A stretch of DNA of 6,639 nucleotides from Chitinophaga pinensis (GTDB lineage: Bacteria; Bacteroidota; Bacteroidia; UKL13-3). A model generated the notes under the pieces. That model searched no databases and was not told where the DNA came from. It was given only the letters and a program-made list of their open reading frames with translations. A program made the position numbers and the translations under genes. The first letter of the stretch is position 1. Each line of letters opens with the position of its first letter. Shown here one piece after another: positions 5,989 to 6,639 of this stretch. The stretch covers positions 1 to 6,639 of the forward strand of contig CAMCQX010000094.1 of NCBI GenBank assembly GCA_945876985.1. Reading direction: 5' to 3'.

Positions 5989-6627
5989 GTGAAAAAATAT
6001 TTATTAATAGCATTCAGTTTATTCACTTTAAGCAGCATTGCTCAAAGCAGTAAAGATGCCGATTTGTTAATTAACAAAATTAGCAAACGTTACAAAAAAT
6101 TCAGTTCCATTAAAGCCGATTTTACTTACAGCATAGAAAGTAAAGCCGAAAAAATTAATGAAAAACAAAAAGGTAATATAGTAATTAAAGGCAATAAATT
6201 CAGGTTAGACATTGCAGGGCAAACCATTATTTGCGATAATAAAACTCAATGGACTTATAGTAAAGAAATAAATGAAGTAAATGTTCAACATTATAAACCT
6301 AAGGAAGGTATTATGAAATTGGACGACATATTTACGATGTATAACAAAGGTTTTGTAAGTAAAATGGGTGAAGTAGTGAAAGAAGGTGGCAGAGAATTAA
6401 CTATTTTAGAACTTGCTCCAAAAGATAAAAAGAAGAACTATTTTAAAATTAAACTTTTTATTGAAAAAAATAATCAGCAAATTATTAAAACAGTTGTTTT
6501 TGATAAAAACGGAAGTATTCACACCTATACTATTACCAATCAAATACCGAATATTAAATTTGTTGATGGCTATTTTACTTTTGTAGCTAAAAAATACCCC
6601 AATGTTGAAATTAATGACATGAGGTAA
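5989..6627 (+). CDS. lolA: LolA-like outer-membrane lipoprotein carrier protein
   Basis: A periplasmic chaperone that by family accepts lipoproteins from the LolCDE transporter and carries them to the outer membrane. The N-terminus is a Sec signal peptide (MKKYLLIAF core) with probable cleavage after A18 (SIA-Q). The mature part is the LolA beta-sheet fold: IKADFTYSIES (about 41-51), a KGNIVIKGNKFRLDIAG strand pair (about 61-77), QWTYSKEINEVNV (W88, Y90), and a C-terminal FTFVAKKYPNVEINDMR (196-212), matching the usual FxxKKYPxVExxDxR ending. Its 212 residues are normal for the family. Translation must start at GTG 5989, because no in-frame ATG precedes the signal peptide. No Shine-Dalgarno sequence is seen; the upstream TAATATTG (5977-5984) resembles a -7 box but lies too close to the start to be convincing. 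It may share a transcript with the preceding small gene. Confidence 0.88.
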   Translation: MKKYLLIAFSLFTLSSIAQSSKDADLLINKISKRYKKFSSIKADFTYSIESKAEKINEKQKGNIVIKGNKFRLDIAGQTIICDNKTQWTYSKEINEVNVQHYKPKEGIMKLDDIFTMYNKGFVSKMGEVVKEGGRELTILELAPKDKKKNYFKIKLFIEKNNQQIIKTVVFDKNGSIHTYTITNQIPNIKFVDGYFTFVAKKYPNVEINDMR

Positions 6628-6639
6628 AACAAATTATTA

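Noticed and set aside
1..6639. tRNA, rRNA, CRISPR arrays, insertion sequences, riboswitches
   Set aside because: I looked on both strands and saw no clover-leaf, spaced repeats, transposase motifs or terminal repeats. Almost all the sequence is accounted for by housekeeping genes, and no non-coding gap exceeds about 190 bases.

Overview
The window is a stretch of AT-rich chromosome (about one third G+C by eye) from a member of the Bacteroidota. Four things point there. The protein sequences have the Bacteroidota flavour of PBP2, RodA, Crp/Fnr and LolA. No start codon is preceded by a recognisable Shine-Dalgarno sequence. Exact TAnnTTTG -7 promoter boxes precede mrdA and the Crp/Fnr gene. The M61 peptidase is also a type common in this phylum. 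The genus cannot be told from the sequence.

Layout, left to right: (1) 1-92, the last codons of an unidentified plus-strand gene and a strong bidirectional terminator. (2) 228-3330, mrdA (PBP2) and rodA, overlapping by 35 bp and read from a promoter box at 199-206; this is the transpeptidase/glycosyltransferase pair of the elongasome. (3) 3331-3499, a short intergenic stretch holding a weak hairpin, a doubtful 35-codon ORF and a 20-bp-stem terminator shared by the convergent genes. (4) 3497-5680 on the minus strand, an M61-family metallopeptidase without the usual C-terminal PDZ domain, followed 30 bp later by a Crp/Fnr-type regulator with a cysteine-rich N-terminus and its own promoter. (5) 5695-6627 on the plus strand, an unrecognised 82-residue membrane protein that diverges from the peptidase with only 14 bp between start codons, then a LolA-like periplasmic carrier starting with GTG.

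mrdA and rodA plainly work together: RodA polymerises glycan strands from lipid II and PBP2 crosslinks them during side-wall growth. LolA also serves the envelope, carrying lipoproteins across the periplasm. Nothing in the sequence ties the regulator or the peptidase to either process. This is mostly ordinary housekeeping sequence, and I do not see a new defence or mobile system. The points worth a second look are the PDZ-less peptidase, the compact divergent start region at 5678-5697, the orphan small membrane protein, the four-cysteine N-terminus of the regulator, and the Cys/His cluster in PBP2.
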